Positions 47,371 to 59,039 of a stretch of DNA of 64,000 nucleotides are shown in pieces; positions within the stretch are counted from its first letter, which is position 1; every line of letters starts with the position of its first letter. Where the stretch lies: assembly GCA_028023455.1 (NCBI GenBank), contig JAQFVV010012394.1:22898900-22962899 (forward strand). Reading direction: 5' to 3'. The notes below the pieces were generated by a model. It ran no database searches. It worked only from the letters and a program-made list of their open reading frames with translations, and was not told the DNA's origin. Source of the DNA: Epiperipatus broadwayi (Eukaryota > Onychophora > Udeonychophora > Euonychophora > Peripatidae). The position numbers were made by a program, and so were the translations under genes.

Positions 47371-49060
47371 ACACTTAGTGTAAAATATAATTTTATTTTA
47401 TTACGTTTACTAGATGGAGTAAAGCTTGATTCATAGAGGATCTCCATTTTTGATTTTGATATAACCTTAGTGTAAAATATAATTTTATTTTATTACGTTT
47501 ACTAGATGAAGTAAAGATTGATTCATAGAGGATCTCCATTTTTGATTTTGATATACCCTTAGTGTAAAATATAATTTTATTTTATTACATTTACTAGATG
47601 AAGTAAAGTTTGATTCATAGAGGATCTCCATGTTTGATTTTGATATACCCTTAGTGTAAAATATAATTTTATTTTATTATGTTTACTAGATGATGTAAAG
47701 ATTGATTCATAGAGGATCTTCATTTTTGATTTTGATATACCTTTAGTGTAAAATATAATTTTATTTTATTACATTTACTAGATGAAGTAAAGATTGATTC
47801 ATAGAGGATCTCCATTTTTGATTTTGATAGATTCATAGAGGATCTCCATTTTTGATTTTGATATACCCTTAGTGTAAAATATAATTTTATTTTATTATGT
47901 TTAATAGATGAATTAAAGATTGATTCATAGAGGATCTCCATTTTTGATTTTGATATACCCTTAGTGTAAAATATAATTTTATTTTATTATGTTTACTAGA
48001 TGAATTAAAGATTGATTCATAGAGGATCTCCATTTTTGATTTTGGTATACCCTTAGTGTAAAATATAATTTTACTTTATTATGTTTACTAGATGAAGTAA
48101 AGATTGATTCATAGAGGATCTTCATTTTTGATTTTGATGTATCCTTAGTGTAAAATATAATTTTATTTTATTACGTTTACTAGATGAAGTAAAGATTGAT
48201 TCATAGAGGATCTCCATTTTTGATTTTGATATATCCTTAGTGTAAAATATAATTTTATTTTATTACGTTTACTAGATGAAGTAAAGATTGATTCATAGAG
48301 GATCTCCATTTTTGATTTTGATATATCCTTAGTGTAAAATATAATTTTATTTTATTCCATTTACTAGATGAAATAAAGATTGATTCATAGATGATCTCCA
48401 TTTTTGATTTTGATATACCCTTAGTGTAAAATATAATTTTATTTTATTACATTTACTAGATGATGTAAAGATTGATTCATAGAGGATCTCCATTTTTGAT
48501 TTTGATATACCTTTAGTGTAAAATATAATTTTATTTTATTACATTTGCTAGAGGAAGTAAAGATTGATTCATAGAGGATCTCCATTTTTGATTTTGATAG
48601 ATTCATAGAGGATCTCCATTTTTGATTTTGATATACCTTTAGTGTAAAATATAATTTTATTTTATTATGTTTACTAGATGAAGTAAAGATTGATTCATAG
48701 AGGATCTCCATTTTTGATTTTGATATACCCTTAGTGTAAAATACAATTTTATTTTATTATGTTTACTAGATGAATTAAAGATTGATTCATAGAGGATCTC
48801 CATTTTTGATTTTGATATATCCTTAGTGTAAAATATAATTTTATTTTATTACGTTTACTAGATGAAGTAAAGATTGATTCATAGAGGATCTCCATTTTTG
48901 AATTTTGATATACCTTTAGAGTAAAATTTAATTTAATTTTATTATGTTTACTAGATGGAGTAAAATTGATTCATAGAGGATCTCCATTTTTGATTTTGAT
49001 ATGCCCTTAGTGTAAAATATAATTTAATTTTATTATGTTTACTAGATGAAGTAAAGATTT
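47371..49060. repeat. 92-bp tandem satellite array, about 18 units
   Basis: The unit starts cttagtgtaaaatataattt and includes gtttactagatgaagtaaag and gattcatagaggatctccat, ending ttttgattttgatatac. The period is 92 bp (for example 47466 to 47558). Two places (about 47829 and 48599) carry an extra about 37-bp partial unit (gattcatagaggatctccat repeated). Units are highly similar, so the array is recently homogenised. Reverse-strand repeats of MEILYES are translation by-products; 92 is not a multiple of 3. Confidence 0.95.
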
Positions 49061-49689
49061 GCATGACCTATCATGGAAGTAGCAGCTATTAATACATAAA
49101 ACCAACTTGACTCTAAATGGAAGAGAGCAAACTATCAAAAATAAATATGAGCTAATTATTAATCAAAGCAATAGCCTTTCTGACTATTTTTTTTTTTGCA
49201 AGTGTTGAGCATAAGAGATACATGTTTTTGCAATACTTTATCAATGGCAAAAGTAAGTATGTGTATATATATATATTATTCTGATACTTTTTTTCTTATT
49301 CTATTACTATATAAAATATGCATATTTCTGATAAGTAATTATTCTGAATAATGTATATTAATATATTCATATGGACAGCATGTGTTACCTAATGCAACCC
49401 CAATCTTTAATATCATTAACCACTATCTAATATTCAATAAAGATTGTTTCATATAACATATGTTTCAACTACAACTAGCTTCATCAGGTATGTTAGAATC
49501 TAAATACTAATTTACCATGTCAAAATAGAAATCAAAATTTTATTTGTATATTGCTTTCCATTGTTTATTTCCTTTTAAACTATGAATAAGTTAACACACA
49601 ATTCCAATATACTGTAAGAGCTATTAACATGCTCATTATATAAGCAACATGCTGTGTTTAAAATGGTTATGTAATATTATACCCTTTTT
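49061..49689. other. No certain feature; possible decayed hammerhead-like block at 49460-49505
   Basis: Minus strand near 49470-49490 reads CTGATGAAGC..., GTTGAAACAT, with GCTA/TAGT pairing, but no stem I or cleavage strand was found. Confidence 0.35.
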
Positions 49690-49881
49690 ACTTTTCAGCA
49701 AAAAAACTTTTATTATTGATTACAGTTTCGACTGTACCATACAATCTTCATCAGATCTTATTCTATTCTTTTAAGTTTCTCTATCCTCCATCTTACACTA
49801 GTAATAAAATAGAATAAGATCTGATGAAGACTGCATGGTACAGTTGAAACTGTAATCAATAATAACAGTTTTTTTGATGAA
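49690..49881. repeat. Foldback repeat with paired hammerhead-like cores
   Basis: The arms 49692-49771 and 49799-49881 are complementary. Plus-strand core: CTGATGA 49821-49827, stem II GACTG...CAGTT, GAAAC 49846-49850, GTA. Minus-strand core (TCATCAG 49748-49754): stem II GATTG...CAGTC, GAAAC. Stem II pairs are kept despite base changes between arms (C-G to U.G, and U.G versus C-G at the base). Inner stem I is only 3 bp (GAT/ATC). Confidence 0.6.
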
Positions 49882-50134
49882 AAGTGTAAGGTTTTTGAAA
49901 TTCAATATTATATATGAAGACAGCAAAAACAAAGGAGGAAGAAAAGAATTTAGAAGGTCTATATAATATTATACACATAATATACAAAACTGAAAAATAT
50001 TGCAAATTTTAAATTGAATGTGTAATATTAGTAAATACACTGATAATAATTATAATAAATGAGACATGCATTTTAACACTTTATAATGAAAATACTATTG
50101 ATTTCTATCTAACATAAAATAATTAGATTTATTA

Positions 50135-50180
50135 AATCTAGTACGTTTCAGTTATCAATCAACATCATCAGTCATGCTAA
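50135..50180 (-). ncRNA. Hammerhead-like core
   Basis: Minus strand: CTGATGA (complement of 50165-50171), stem II GTT..AAC, GAAAC, GTA. Core residues are all present, but I find no stem I, so it is incomplete. Confidence 0.4.
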
Positions 50181-50764
50181 AACGTTTAAATACCTGTTTA
50201 CTGCTTCAAAAGAACTTTTTGATTTTTAAATATTAATTTTAAGATTATTTGCAATTTTATATTGTATTTACATTGTTTATATTCTGTTAAACATGTATTA
50301 AAACTAGATCGCAACTTAAATAGACTTCTAATTTGTTAGTTATTTTCAGTCCATTTATTAATCTATATGTATACATAAATATATACATCCACATTACCTT
50401 TTTCAGATGTCTTTATTCATATATTTTAAGTAAATGTAAAAAAAATAAGTTTTATCTAAATATATATATATATATTAAATAGGTTTTGGAATATTTTAAG
50501 TACCATATGGAGAGAATTTATCATGGTCTGAACACAATGGGTCAGATTATTGCAAGCCTACGAAAAATTCTTGTAAAATAAATCCTGTTGCTCTTCTTAC
50601 ACGGATATTATAGATTAGTTTTAAAAAAAAGATTCCTTGAAAAAGCAGTCAGTTGTCCATTTCAGTGTAATGCCATTCATCTTTCTCATAACTAATAATG
50701 TTTTTTGAAAGTTGTTTGATAATTTGGATATTAATAAAATATATGTGCTTTCTATAAATGCGCA

Positions 50765-50805
50765 GAGCTCTGAAGAAGACAGCTGAACAGTCAAAACTGT
50801 TAGAT
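50765..50805 (+). ncRNA. Hammerhead-like core (CTGAAGA type), degenerate
   Basis: CTGAAGA 50770-50776, GAC...GTC hairpin, AAAAC, TGTTAG. Same repeat as 3484 and 33572; G12 replaced by A. Confidence 0.4.
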
Positions 50806-51290
50806 ATTTTTGAAAGTATGGAATACTTAAACATCATATTTGCATTGTGTAAAATGCATAGAAGAATGTGTAATATTGTTTGCATATATTATTATTTTAG
50901 AAATCATCCCAACAGCTCTCAATGCTAATTGGTTATGAAGAAGATAAATGAGGCTTCAACAAATTATCGTCTGACTACTTCTGTTGATTGGAATGTTTTA
51001 AAAAACTTACAACAGTTTTGCCCCCAATGACTTCCATAAGATGTTTTCCAAAAACTAATGAAATATCTTTGTATAACTTTGATGCAATTGAACCATTTTG
51101 AGTTTTTTTCAGGCTGACTGTGGTTCTTTAAAAAAGAAAAAAGCAAATTTCTATCCAAATACTCTTTAGAGATGTTAACCAATGCAATATCTAGCCAAAT
51201 ATTCTTTAGAGATGTCAGCATTAACCAATGCAATATATTTACTTTTTATGGCAATCCATTGATAAAATGCATTCTTTTATATTTTCTTCT

Positions 51291-51499
51291 GTTATTAAAC
51301 AGACAAAACTCTCTATACAGTAATGCCACCCTGTGTCAACCAGAGCAATCAATGGATGCCAGAAGGCTTATGCATAAAATCCCCACCTAGTGCCTACTCT
51401 GGTTGGCACAGGGTGGCACTACTGTATGGAGAGTTTCACACATCATCACATCCTGTTTAATAACAGTTATGTACTAGCGTAAGAGATGGTGATCATGTG
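51291..51499 (+). mobile_element. Short family B-derived foldback, 12-bp target duplication
   Basis: atattttcttct is repeated at 51279-51290 and 51500-51511. The insert begins gttattaaacagacaaaact, folds around tagtgcctactctggttggc, and ends gagatggtgatcatgtg. The hammerhead centre is deleted. Confidence 0.78.
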
Positions 51500-51934
51500 A
51501 TATTTTCTTCTAAGTTTTGTATGTAAAATATTTTAAGTAGTAGTTAGTATAATAGTTATTGAGTTTTATCTCTGCATTATATATATAAGATAGTGCATTC
51601 ATTTATGTCATTTTCAAAATGCATCTTAAATCATGTTTAATTTTTCAATCTTTTTATTATTGAATTAGAAGTAGCTTAGAGGGGAATTGGAAATTTTACC
51701 TGAAATTCAAAAACAATTTAACATTTTAAATCCAAGTCAACTTTCATTGTTATTATAATTCTAACCTTAATCAAGTATCTATGTATTTTGGTGTTCAAAT
51801 GTTTTATTAATAATTGTAGATACCTATATGCATTATCCAGGATTATTATAACACCAACAAAACATTACATAATCTCCATTTATACATTTCTTAAGCTTAC
51901 ACAATGGACATTTTAGAGTAGAATATCCTATGCG

Positions 51935-52035
51935 GTTTGGTACAATTGGTATAGCGGCTGACTTGGAATCGCAGGTTTGGCGCTCAAGCTTTTTATGAAC
52001 TTCCGAGCATTAAACCCATACGCCTTCTTTTTTAG
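51935..52035 (+). repeat. tRNA-like SINE head
   Basis: tggtacaattggtatagcgg is box A-like. aatcgcaggtttggcgctca follows with a weak box B, then gagcattaaaccc. Copies at 6500 and 20555. No intact cloverleaf. Confidence 0.55.
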
Positions 52036-52089
52036 AGTAGGAGAAATTTTTCCTGAAATTCAGGCCCCTTCCGCCCCACTTCAGTAATT

Positions 52090-52885
52090 AGATTATAGCC
52101 AACTGAACTAACAATTCATCTGTTTATATTTGGTAAATACATATTTAGTTATTATTAATTGGATGTTATGAAATCTCGTCTAATTTTAAAAGTATATACA
52201 TCGCCTTTCTTTGAAGCAAATCAGTATCGTGAAAGAAGGACTATACAGGGTATAGTTCGGACATTTGTGGTACAATAGCACAGTAATATTGCATTAGGCA
52301 GTTAATTAATTTATTTGTTTTCAATAAAAGTAATATTGCATTAGGCAATTAATTTATTTGTTTTCATTAAACTAAGCGGTTTTAATTTAATTTTTTTTTT
52401 TTAATGTTTAATATAATACACTAACTAGTATTATATATTTAAATTTGATTACAAAAAAAAAAAAATAACGAGTCTTATTAAGCTTTTAAAAGATTCCGCA
52501 TTTTACAAAGATTAGTTGACACTTACAATCTTAATATGAATAAAAAGCTTTTTACTATATTTCTTCCGTTTAAAAACAACTAAAGAAAAGGCATAAACAT
52601 TCAAATCACTGAGTGCTTTCTTCCACAATTTTCTACTTTTCTGCTGAATGTGACTCATATATTAATCATTATACTGAAAACGTGACTAGAAATTAATTGA
52701 ATCATTCATAATTTTAAATTCAAATAAAAACAATTAAGGATAAATTGTTTAGACAATTGCTTATTACATTTTTATTTTAATAATACTGCACTTACGTTGC
52801 TGTATTTAATTAAAAAATATAAATAAGATATATAGACCCTATGTTAAAGCCATCTACTGTCAACTTGAGTAATCAATCGGTATCA
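52090..52885. other. No recognised feature
   Basis: AT-rich. taatattgcattaggca is directly repeated at about 52287 and 52331 with flanking ttaatttatttgttttca, a small tandem duplication. Confidence 0.5.
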
Positions 52886-52989
52886 GAGGGTATAATAATT
52901 TAAAATTCCATTTCAGACCGATTTCTGGTTTTTGTCGTTGACAATGAAGTCTAGAATTCCAAAATCAAATAAATTAACATGTGTATGTG

Positions 52990-53135
52990 ATTAGCAGCCA
53001 CTTCATCGTACTTAGTTATGAGATAGTGTGGAGAGTGGTGGATCATGTGAAAGTCTATGCTCATATACCCTATATATTACATATACAGACACAGGTATAT
53101 AATAAGCCTGTGTGTTTCAGTTATTAATCACCTAA
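52990..53135 (+). repeat. Copy of the repeat at 25110-25255
   Basis: Shares tggagagtgg...tgtgaaagtct, tatat..., taagcctgtgtgtttc and attaatca. Box B worn. Upstream (about 52890-52960, minus strand) lies a decayed ccagaaatcggtctgaaatg block reminiscent of the GAAAC..GUCUGG part of the hammerhead repeats. Confidence 0.45.
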
Positions 53136-53619
53136 AATAAAAAACCTTAACATTTCAATCGCAAGCAATTTTATTTGCAGTCTTACATAGATTTGGCACA
53201 AGTCAGTTTTTATACCAACTTTAGCCACCTCTATCCTTTGGCTAAAAATGTTAATATCAAGAACAATACTACATTACTTTCTCATGTGCTTTCAAAGCGG
53301 ATCTTTTCACCCTCTTCAAATAATAAATCGATACCACATAGTGTAGTGCTATAAAATCACCATCTGGGATTCAAAACTGGAACTAATGTTGTTATGCAGC
53401 TAGAAATCACTTTTTAATTTCTTTCTATTATTTAAGCTATTAATCTGAAATTTTATATCCAAGCTAATTCATTTGCATAGCTATATAGATCAAATACCAG
53501 ATCAGTCTTTATAACAACCTCAGTTTTATAACAATCAACATCACTGTCATATGATTTCTAAAACATCACATGGTCATTATTTGCTATGTTTATACAAGCT
53601 GTTATTAGCAGTAATGTGA

Positions 53620-54100
53620 TGCACTGTGACTTCTCCTTATACAGAGTCAAGACTCTCTCAGCAACAATCTCCAGATAAACCTGTTAGCCACCCCTTTCCA
53701 TTCTCCATCCTAAGTTTTGCCATATCCTGCTCCATCCCATTTCCACAACATAATCTTTGTCAACTCCATGGCTTTTATATCAAAATCCCCCTTATCTTTT
53801 CCCAAACCCAATATAAAAATCAATAACCCACTTTCTGTATAATCACTTTCCTTATATTCATTCTTCCACAACTTTATTATTTGTATCCTTTTTGCTTTCA
53901 GCATCTACAATCAATTAACAGATGCCTAATATTTTCTATGCCTTCCTTATACAACTTGCAGACTAAATCACCCATGTTTTTCAATTTACATGTACAATCC
54001 CCTGTTGCTAAAGATCTTGTTCGAGACTTTAACAGTAAACTACTTTCCTGGATATTATCATAAATTAACTCACACCCAATATTCCGTTTACTTCTACATA
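53620..54100 (-). pseudogene. Family B copy 3: C-terminal part of ORF2
   Basis: Minus-strand frame with a worn zinc tail around 53900-53990 (..VCKLYKEGIENIRHL-like, HLLIDC). It is followed by KAKRIQIIKLWKNEYKESDY and IKAMELTKIMLWKWDGAGYG (53710-53904). This is the same order as in copies 1 and 2. It is separated from the RT by the nested family A copy. Confidence 0.7.
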
Positions 54101-55094
54101 TAGATCCAGGATATTGTCATATTTTAAAGAATATTTATAAAAATGCAACAGCAACAATTAGATTACATAATGCTACTGGGAAAGTCATTATTGAGAAGGA
54201 TATAAGACAGGGTGACTCTATATCTCCAAAACTTTTTACATCAGTGCTGCAATAAATATTTTGTAGATTAAAATGCTAAAGGAGTGAAAGTAAATGGAGA
54301 TTATTTAAGTCATTTAGAATTTGCAGATGATGTAGTTGTTTTTGCAAATAATGCTTTAGAGCTGCAGGAAATGTTGCAGCAATTATTAGATGAAAGTAGG
54401 AAGTAGGACTAAAGATAAATGTTAAAAAGACTAAAGTAATGTTTAATGGATTTTCTCAAAGTATGAAAATAAAGATTGATTATGATGAGTTAGAAGAAGT
54501 TAACAGTTACAAAGACCTTGGTCAGATAGTTACTACAGATGGGAACATAATGGATGAAATTAATCATAGAATTAAACTTGGTTGGAATGCTTTTGGTAGA
54601 AATAACTTTATACTAAAAGGAAATATGTCTATGTGTTTGAAAAGTAAGGTTTTTAATAAATGTATTTTACCAGTTCTTACTTATGGATCTGAAACTTGGA
54701 CACTTAATAGAAGAGCAATACAGAGACTTCAGACCACTCAAATAAGTATGCAGAGCTGCATGTTAGTAGTAGCAAGAAGAGCTTGAATATGCAATATATG
54801 GGTAAGAGAATAAACAGGTGTTACTAACCTCATTGAATAAATTAAAAGACTGAAATGGAGTTGGGCTGGACATATTGCTAGAAGAGATGATAATAGCTGG
54901 ACAATTGAAATCTTAAACTGGATTACAAGAGAGTATAAAAGACCCAGAAAGAGACAACATGTGAGATGGATGGATGAAATAAGAAAGTGTGCAGGGGTGA
55001 TGTGGAGAAGCGAAGCTAAAGATTGGAGAAGATGGATTGAACTTGGAGAGACCCTCATCCTGCAGTGGATTGATAATATTTGATGATGATGATT
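54101..55094 (+). pseudogene. RTE-like non-LTR retrotransposon (family A, copy 4), nested in family B
   Basis: 5'-truncated. It begins within DPGYCHILKNIYKNATATIR-like sequence (about 54105) and carries an intact motif C, FADDVVVFANNALEL (about 54318), unlike copy 2. The long frame 54439-54786 has INSYKDLGQ-like, MDEINHRIKLGWNAFGR and ETWTLNRRAIQRLQTT. WSWAGHIARRDDNSWTIEIL follows, and it ends with the ctgcagtggattgat motif and a (tga)n tail at 55080-55094. Family B sequence continues on both sides without a gap (..cttctacata / tttaaactc..), so there is little or no target duplication. Confidence 0.85.
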
Positions 55095-55099
55095 TTTAA

Positions 55100-56930
55100 A
55101 CTCTTTTTACTCTCCATACTAGTTCTCCATCCCTCCAACTCCCTATTCTTTATTAATGCATCTATTCTTCTATCCCATTCCTTATCCCTATAACACTCAA
55201 CAATTCTCCTAACACAATCATCTCACCTTTTGTACAAGTATACTGACATAAATTCTTTATCGAAATCTTCTGCATACCACATTACCTTTCTCACCCATCT
55301 TGTTACCTGCCTTTTATTCATAATGCAATTAAATACTATTTTGGCTATTCTTTTATTATACATAAACTGCAATCTATCAAACTTTTTCATTTTGCTTTTT
55401 GCCTCCCTCATATAAAAAGTTGCCCATCCCATTTCTCCTTGAATTGCCTTCTTTGACATCCACACATATGCATGTAATACATGTCTTCTTACTTCTCTTA
55501 ATACTTTTTCCAAGTAATTTAATACTCCTTTACTAACACGTAATGCATCGATACCATATGTCAACCCTGCTATGGCCACTCTCTTCCATACAATTCTAGC
55601 TACATCATATTTATTATATGAAAACGTTACTTTCTTTATCAATCCCTTTATTTTCTTTGCTTCATTTATCAATTTTTTCTCACATCATCCAAGCTGTTTC
55701 TCTAATTATTTAATACGATTCCCAAATAGTTATATCTATTCACCACACTTAACTTTATATCCCTCAATAAAAATTCTTTGTTTTCTCTTTCCCCAGTAGT
55801 AATCATCATTACTTTTGATTTTTCTTCAATAAACTTAATCCCCCCCCCCCCAGCACATGTCTGAGCATAATTTCCATATTTTCCCTTCTTTCTGCACACA
55901 AAAAGACATCTGCAAATAAAAGACTCAATAATTGATATAGTTCCTTGCTACCTATTAATGGTATCTCTATCCGTCTTCCTAATCTTTCTATTGCTCTCTT
56001 CATTTCTCTCTCAAATACAACATAAACTAAATATGTGACATAGGGCATCCTTGCTTTAGTCTCACCCCATTTTTAACTTTTAACTGATTCTATATTCCCT
56101 AATTGATACATGTAGTAATTATTTTCATACAATTTCTTAATAATACCCACTAAAGCTTCATCCATTCCCAAATTTATTTAACTTACCCATAATCTATTTC
56201 TATTTACTCTGTCAAATGCCTATTCTATATCTATAAAGATCATATATAACTGTCTACCTGCATACCTACTCATATCCATAAGTAGTGTATTTTCTTCCAT
56301 CCATTTTGCAATTCTTTCAACCATTATATATAAGAAAACTTTATATAAAACCGATGTTATCATTATTGGTCTATAATTGTGTTACTTTCTGTGATTTTTA
56401 CCCTTTCCTTTAAATAGGAGCCTTACTCTTGTATTACTCCAACTACCTGGAAAATCTCTCTTCTGTGCCATCTTATTAAAACACAATTAACAATTTTACT
56501 TTTGCTCTATGCCCTAAATTCATTACCATCTCTGCTGCCCATCCATCTAAACCTCTTGCCTTTCCACTTTTCAATTTCATCCCTGCCTCATTCAGTTCAT
56601 TTTCTGTAAACCTAATATTCCCATTACTATATGCTTTCATGTTTGCTATCACTCTGTCCTTGATATGTAACATCTTTTCTATTTCATTACATACTTATTT
56701 AATTTTATTTCTAATTCTTCTCTAGAGCTACTCTCTACTACCTCATCATCTAGTAATACTATCTCCATCTCCCCTACATTCTGTCTTTTAATGTATTTCC
56801 AAAATTTTTTACTCCCATCACTTCCACTTTTATTAATATCCTCCAACAATTTAATATTTAATTTCATTCTCTTTCTATAATTATCTATTTTAGCCAACTT
56901 CTTTTTTTTTCTAAGTACTTTTCCCATTTA
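55100..56930 (-). pseudogene. Family B copy 3: reverse transcriptase
   Basis: Minus-strand blocks. 56679-56927 is the linker KIDNYRKRMKLNIKLLEDIN. 56476-56673 has ELNEAGMKLKSGKARGLDGW. About 56190-56300 holds motif A remnants (FIDIE-AFDRVNRNRLW-like). 55809-56048 has EMKRAIERLGRRIEIPLIGS and SLLFADVFLCAERR; motif C reads FADV, lacking one Asp as in copy 1. 55702-55899 is the thumb with YNYLGIVL. 55223-55672 has RIVWKRVAIAGLTYGIDALR, KKAIQGEMGWATFYMREAKS and MSVYLYKR. Frames are shifted near 55690, 55900 and 56050-56470. Confidence 0.8.
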
Positions 56931-57049
56931 GCATTAACATCTTTTTCACTTTCTTTGTTTTTAATAGCACACTTATATTGTCTGCATGTTTTTTTCCCTC
57001 TCTTTTACAGTTAACTCTCACTTTTTTATTACTTTTATTCTTCTGAATA

Positions 57050-57920
57050 TTCTCACCTAAAACCCTATTTGCCACTTTATTGCACCACATCAGTCCTTAT
57101 TCTCATCCCCAATCAACTCTTGTGTGGTTTCTTCAACTTTTATTTTATACTCTTCTAACTTAATCTTATCATTCACTCTCCATCCACATTTTTCATTATC
57201 ATTTCTATTTTTATTTCTATTTTCCATCATATTACTAACCATTTCTATCATAAAGAAATTATGATCACTATTACATACTCTCTCTTCATTATCAAACACC
57301 TTATTTTTCCGTACTTTATTCATTCCCTCTTTCTCTACTAATATATAATCCATTATGTGGAATACATTATTTCTAGTAAATGTGTCCATACATATTTGAT
57401 AAATTTCCAATGCTCAAATTCACTCTCTGACAAACAATCTTCAAAAGCTGTCCATTCTTATTACCTATATCACCAATTTCTTCAATACGTCCATTCAAAT
57501 ACCCTATAAGCATTATTCTCTTCCCATTTTTTTTGAAACTCTATATCCTTAACTAGGCATTCATCTATGCTACTGTTCCTCTCCATTATAAATTGACTAT
57601 CTCCAGTAGCTATATACATTATAGCCACCATCCATTCTTGTCATTCTAATCTTGTCTCAAGCCACAAATGTTCTTGACATTTAACAGTATTTAAATATTT
57701 TTTTGACATAACTCCTATACCACCACCCTTTTTTTCTTTTTCTATTCTATTTATACTCTGCCATACAAAGTCTTCCAGAATAGGTTATTCTTTTCTTAGA
57801 TGTGTTTCCACTACTGCTAATACCTCAAGCTCTTCATTTTTAATTGCTTTGTTTAATTCCAGCCACTTTTCTAATCTCCTACCACCTTGCATATTCAAAT
57901 ACCCAATTGTAACAATTTCT
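57050..57920 (-). pseudogene. Family B copy 3: apurinic-type endonuclease
   Basis: Minus strand: VTIGYLNMQGGRRLEKWLEL at about 57860-57917 (N-x-QG start); EVLAVVETHLRKE (about 57815, catalytic Glu); GGGIGVMSKKYL (about 57710); MVAIMYIATGDSQ (about 57600). The 57090-57410 frame has FHIMDYILVEKEGMNKV and ERVCNSDHNFFMIEM, the S-D-H active-site block. In LINEs this domain nicks the target DNA to prime reverse transcription, which fits the 12-13 bp duplications. At least two stops interrupt it. Confidence 0.75.
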
Positions 57921-58159
57921 TCTTTCCTAACTACTCTTTTATAAATTTTTTGGACTTTTCTCCATTACATTTATAAATAACTTGCTTACCATTAATTTTA
58001 CAGACCCATTTCCTTTCCACATTTACATTTATATTTAAATCAGCTACCTTTTGATTATTTCTTACATCACATCAATTTTTCTTCTTTCTGATAATACTGC
58101 AATTTAAAACCCCATTCCCTTTATAATTTTCCCGAGCTATATTCTTTATAAATCAGGCT

Positions 58160-58597
58160 TCCTAAAACTTCACTTCCTTGTTTTCCTAAGTGCAATCCAT
58201 CTTTACTATATAACTCCCTCTTACCAATAAAAAAATCCCACACATTCCCATCATTTTTCTCACACAATTTTTTTCAATCTTTTATTTATGGAACATGACT
58301 ATCTAGCATATACCTATTGTCAAATTTTGGTAATAATCCAACTATTTCTACTCTTCCTTTAATCTTACTCAAATTCCTAATCAATCCTATGTACTCATCC
58401 ATTATTCTCACTGATGGCTCTGATAAATTATTAGTTCCTACCGTAACGTACACATCTCTACTCCCTTGCTTCTTTACTTTATCTATAACATCCCTAATTC
58501 TAGATCCAGGCAAACATACTCTTACATATCTGTTTCTATTTTCCCTTGCAATAATATCTCCACATTCTTTAATTAGTGAATCTCCTATAACACTCAT
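58160..58597 (-). pseudogene. Family B copy 3: SGNH-esterase domain of ORF1
   Basis: From 58597: MSVIGDSLIKECGDII (GDSL, nucleophile Ser), CLPGSRIRDVIDKV (glycine block), VYVTVGTNNLSEP (intact GTNN block) and IVGLLPKFDNRYM. After a frameshift near 58286 the last block, DGLHLGKQGSEVLG, lies at about 58160-58205. All four SGNH blocks are present, better kept than in copy 1, where GTNN is RTNN. It overlaps the coiled-coil frame by about 30 bases. Confidence 0.8.
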
Positions 58598-58796
58598 AGT
58601 TTACTTTATCTGCTTCATTCATAACCTTCTCTACCACCTTCTGGACTTCCTCATCTACTTCTTTATCATTCCTACTCAATAATAACACTTCCATCTCTAA
58701 TAACTTTAATTTTGCTTCTACATTTTTTACCTCTTCCTCTAGCTTACTTATTCTTTGGCTAATCATCTCCATTGTACTACCTATTTTTTCATCCAT
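58569..58796 (-). pseudogene. Family B copy 3: coiled-coil segment of ORF1
   Basis: 75 residues rich in Glu, Lys and Leu with a heptad-like pattern (RISKLEEEVKNVEAKLKLLE), then DKEVDEEVQKVVEKVMNEA. Coiled coils between a PHD-type finger and an esterase are a recognised LINE ORF1 layout and probably trimerise or oligomerise the protein. It is frame-separated from the finger upstream. Confidence 0.65.
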
Positions 58797-58889
58797 ATCT
58801 CATCATTCCACTAAAAACATACTCTATACTGACTCCCTCAACTAGATTTTGCTTCATTTCTTCTGACTTTATCTTTAAGCTATCTACAC

Positions 58890-59021
58890 TTAGAAAACAC
58901 TTTTTATCTCTTTAATCACATTTACACACTGTCTACATAACCATAAACCTGTTACATCCTTCCTAGTTTTATTTGAACATTTCAAGTTATAAACCTCATT
59001 ACATACAGTACACTCTAACAT
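58890..59021 (-). pseudogene. Family B copy 3: PHD-like zinc finger at ORF1 start
   Basis: An ATG at 59021 (minus) opens a 43-codon frame: MLECTVCNEVYNLKC, then TRKDVTGLWLCRQC. The spacing C-x2-C ... C ... W-x-C-x2-C is that of the second half of PHD fingers found in CR1/L2-type ORF1 proteins. A stop at 58890-58892 ends it before the coiled coil. The start lies about 20 bp downstream of the hammerhead-bearing repeat. Too short for automated ORF lists. Confidence 0.6.
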
Positions 59022-59039
59022 AGCACACCTAATTTCTTT

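Noticed and set aside
47371-49060. CRISPR-like array or coding tandem repeat
   Set aside because: Contiguous 92-bp units without spacers in animal DNA; 92 bp is not a multiple of three and reverse frames break at unit borders.
51935-52005. Functional tRNA gene
   Set aside because: Box A-like start but weak box B and no cloverleaf; shared with two other dispersed copies, so a SINE.
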